DNA of 64,000 nucleotides from Daedaleopsis sinensis. Its lineage: Eukaryota; Basidiomycota; Agaricomycetes; Polyporales; Polyporaceae. The notes beneath the pieces are model-generated. The model saw only the letters and a program-made list of their open reading frames with translations. It made no database searches and was not told where the DNA came from. The DNA is taken from the NCBI GenBank assembly GCA_033807695.1, contig CM066307.1, forward strand, positions 3,038,001 through 3,102,000, read 5' to 3'. This document shows positions 63,614 to 64,000 of this stretch, piece after piece. The position numbers were made by a program, and so were the translations under genes. The stretch's first letter is position 1. Each line of letters opens with the position of its first letter.

Positions 63614-64000
63614 ATGGCTTTGCTCTTCAAGCACCTGCGCATCCACCAAGTCTTCGGTGCGAATACCGATGTTGGCAAGACCATCCTTACATCCGCACTC
63701 GTTCGTGCGTCGGCCTCAATGGGACACCGTGTGCACTACCTGAAACCGGTCAGCACTGGACCAATGTCTGACGCAGACGACGAGTGGGTCAATCGAAGCA
63801 TCTCCTCGCTGCCCTTCTGATACTTCGCTTGCAGACGGGTGCTTGTGCTGGCAGGAAAGCACAGGAACAGAGTTAACAGTAAATGTCTCTTCCGCTTCGA
63901 CGATCCAGTTAGCCCTCACTTGGCGGCCCGTCGCGCCATTGAGATGGACGGAGTAGAGGTATGTCCCTTGCCACCCACCGAAATGCTCTAATTTGGACGG
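63614..64000 (+). CDS. Dethiobiotin synthetase part of the biotin gene (runs off the window)
   Basis: It makes dethiobiotin in biotin synthesis. In fungi this domain is normally the N-terminal half of a fused dethiobiotin synthetase / DAPA aminotransferase. The start at 63614 gives MALLFKHLRIHQVFGANTDV with the Walker A GANTDVGKT, then TSALVRASASMGHRVHYLKP and VSTGPMSDADDEW. Downstream, after an intron not fixed here, LFRFDDPVSPHLAARRAIEM continues the domain, and a GTATGT donor follows at 63960. The fusion partner lies beyond the window, so bifunctionality is inferred. The join around 63785-63895 is uncertain: the family motif EWHVNR appears as EWVNR. Confidence 0.82.

Noticed and set aside
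1..64000. tRNA or rRNA genes
   Set aside because: No cloverleaf or rRNA-like conserved stretch was noticed by eye. A covariance-model scan was not possible here.

Overview
ORGANISM. The window is nuclear DNA of a filamentous basidiomycete, most likely a white-rot agaricomycete (Polyporales-like). Genes are split by many 45-65 nt GT-AG introns. The gene set includes an AA14 lytic polysaccharide monooxygenase, a class I hydrophobin, intron-rich fungal cytochrome P450s, a tnp2/CACTA transposase, CSE1, a CIA30-type complex I assembly factor, trimethyllysine dioxygenase and the fused-type biotin gene. The order is inferred from gene content only. LAYOUT. (1) 1-6178 is a host region on the minus strand: the 5' part of an AA14 LPMO gene cut by the window edge, a small hypothetical gene, CIA30/NDUFAF1 and a weak Ser/Pro-rich gene. 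(2) 6182-38323 (32,142 bp) reads as one giant CACTA-type (Tnp2) DNA transposon. It has perfectly matching outer ends (5'-CACGGCGGGCAAC... / ...GTTGCCCGCCGTG-3'), a 3-bp CAG target duplication, and about 2.6-2.7 kb terminal inverted repeats full of 42-bp and about 116-bp tandem repeats. It carries an apparently intact Tnp2 transposase and about ten further genes. (3) 38327-44457 is host sequence again: a short repeat cluster, a single-pass membrane protein and an MFS drug/H+ antiporter. (4) 45391-46791 is a degenerate small TIR element. It lies next to a 5'-deleted second AA14 copy (46815-48227) in inverted orientation to the first. (5) 48760-64000 is conserved host sequence: hydrophobin, CSE1, two P450s, trimethyllysine dioxygenase and the start of the biotin gene. 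HOW THE ELEMENT IS BUILT. The transposase lies just inside the left TIR and reads toward it. Behind it come a Ser/Pro-rich tail-anchored protein, several small unrecognised proteins, a coiled-coil protein with an NFKBIL1/J-like C-terminal motif, a WD40-like membrane-tailed protein, an LRR-like protein, a SUN-domain protein and a Pro-rich repeat protein. Four of these carry in-frame minisatellites with periods divisible by three (51, 102, 72 and 48 bp), and several carry transmembrane segments. None of the flanking host genes share these traits. Exon joins are manual readings, so protein ends are approximate unless stated otherwise.
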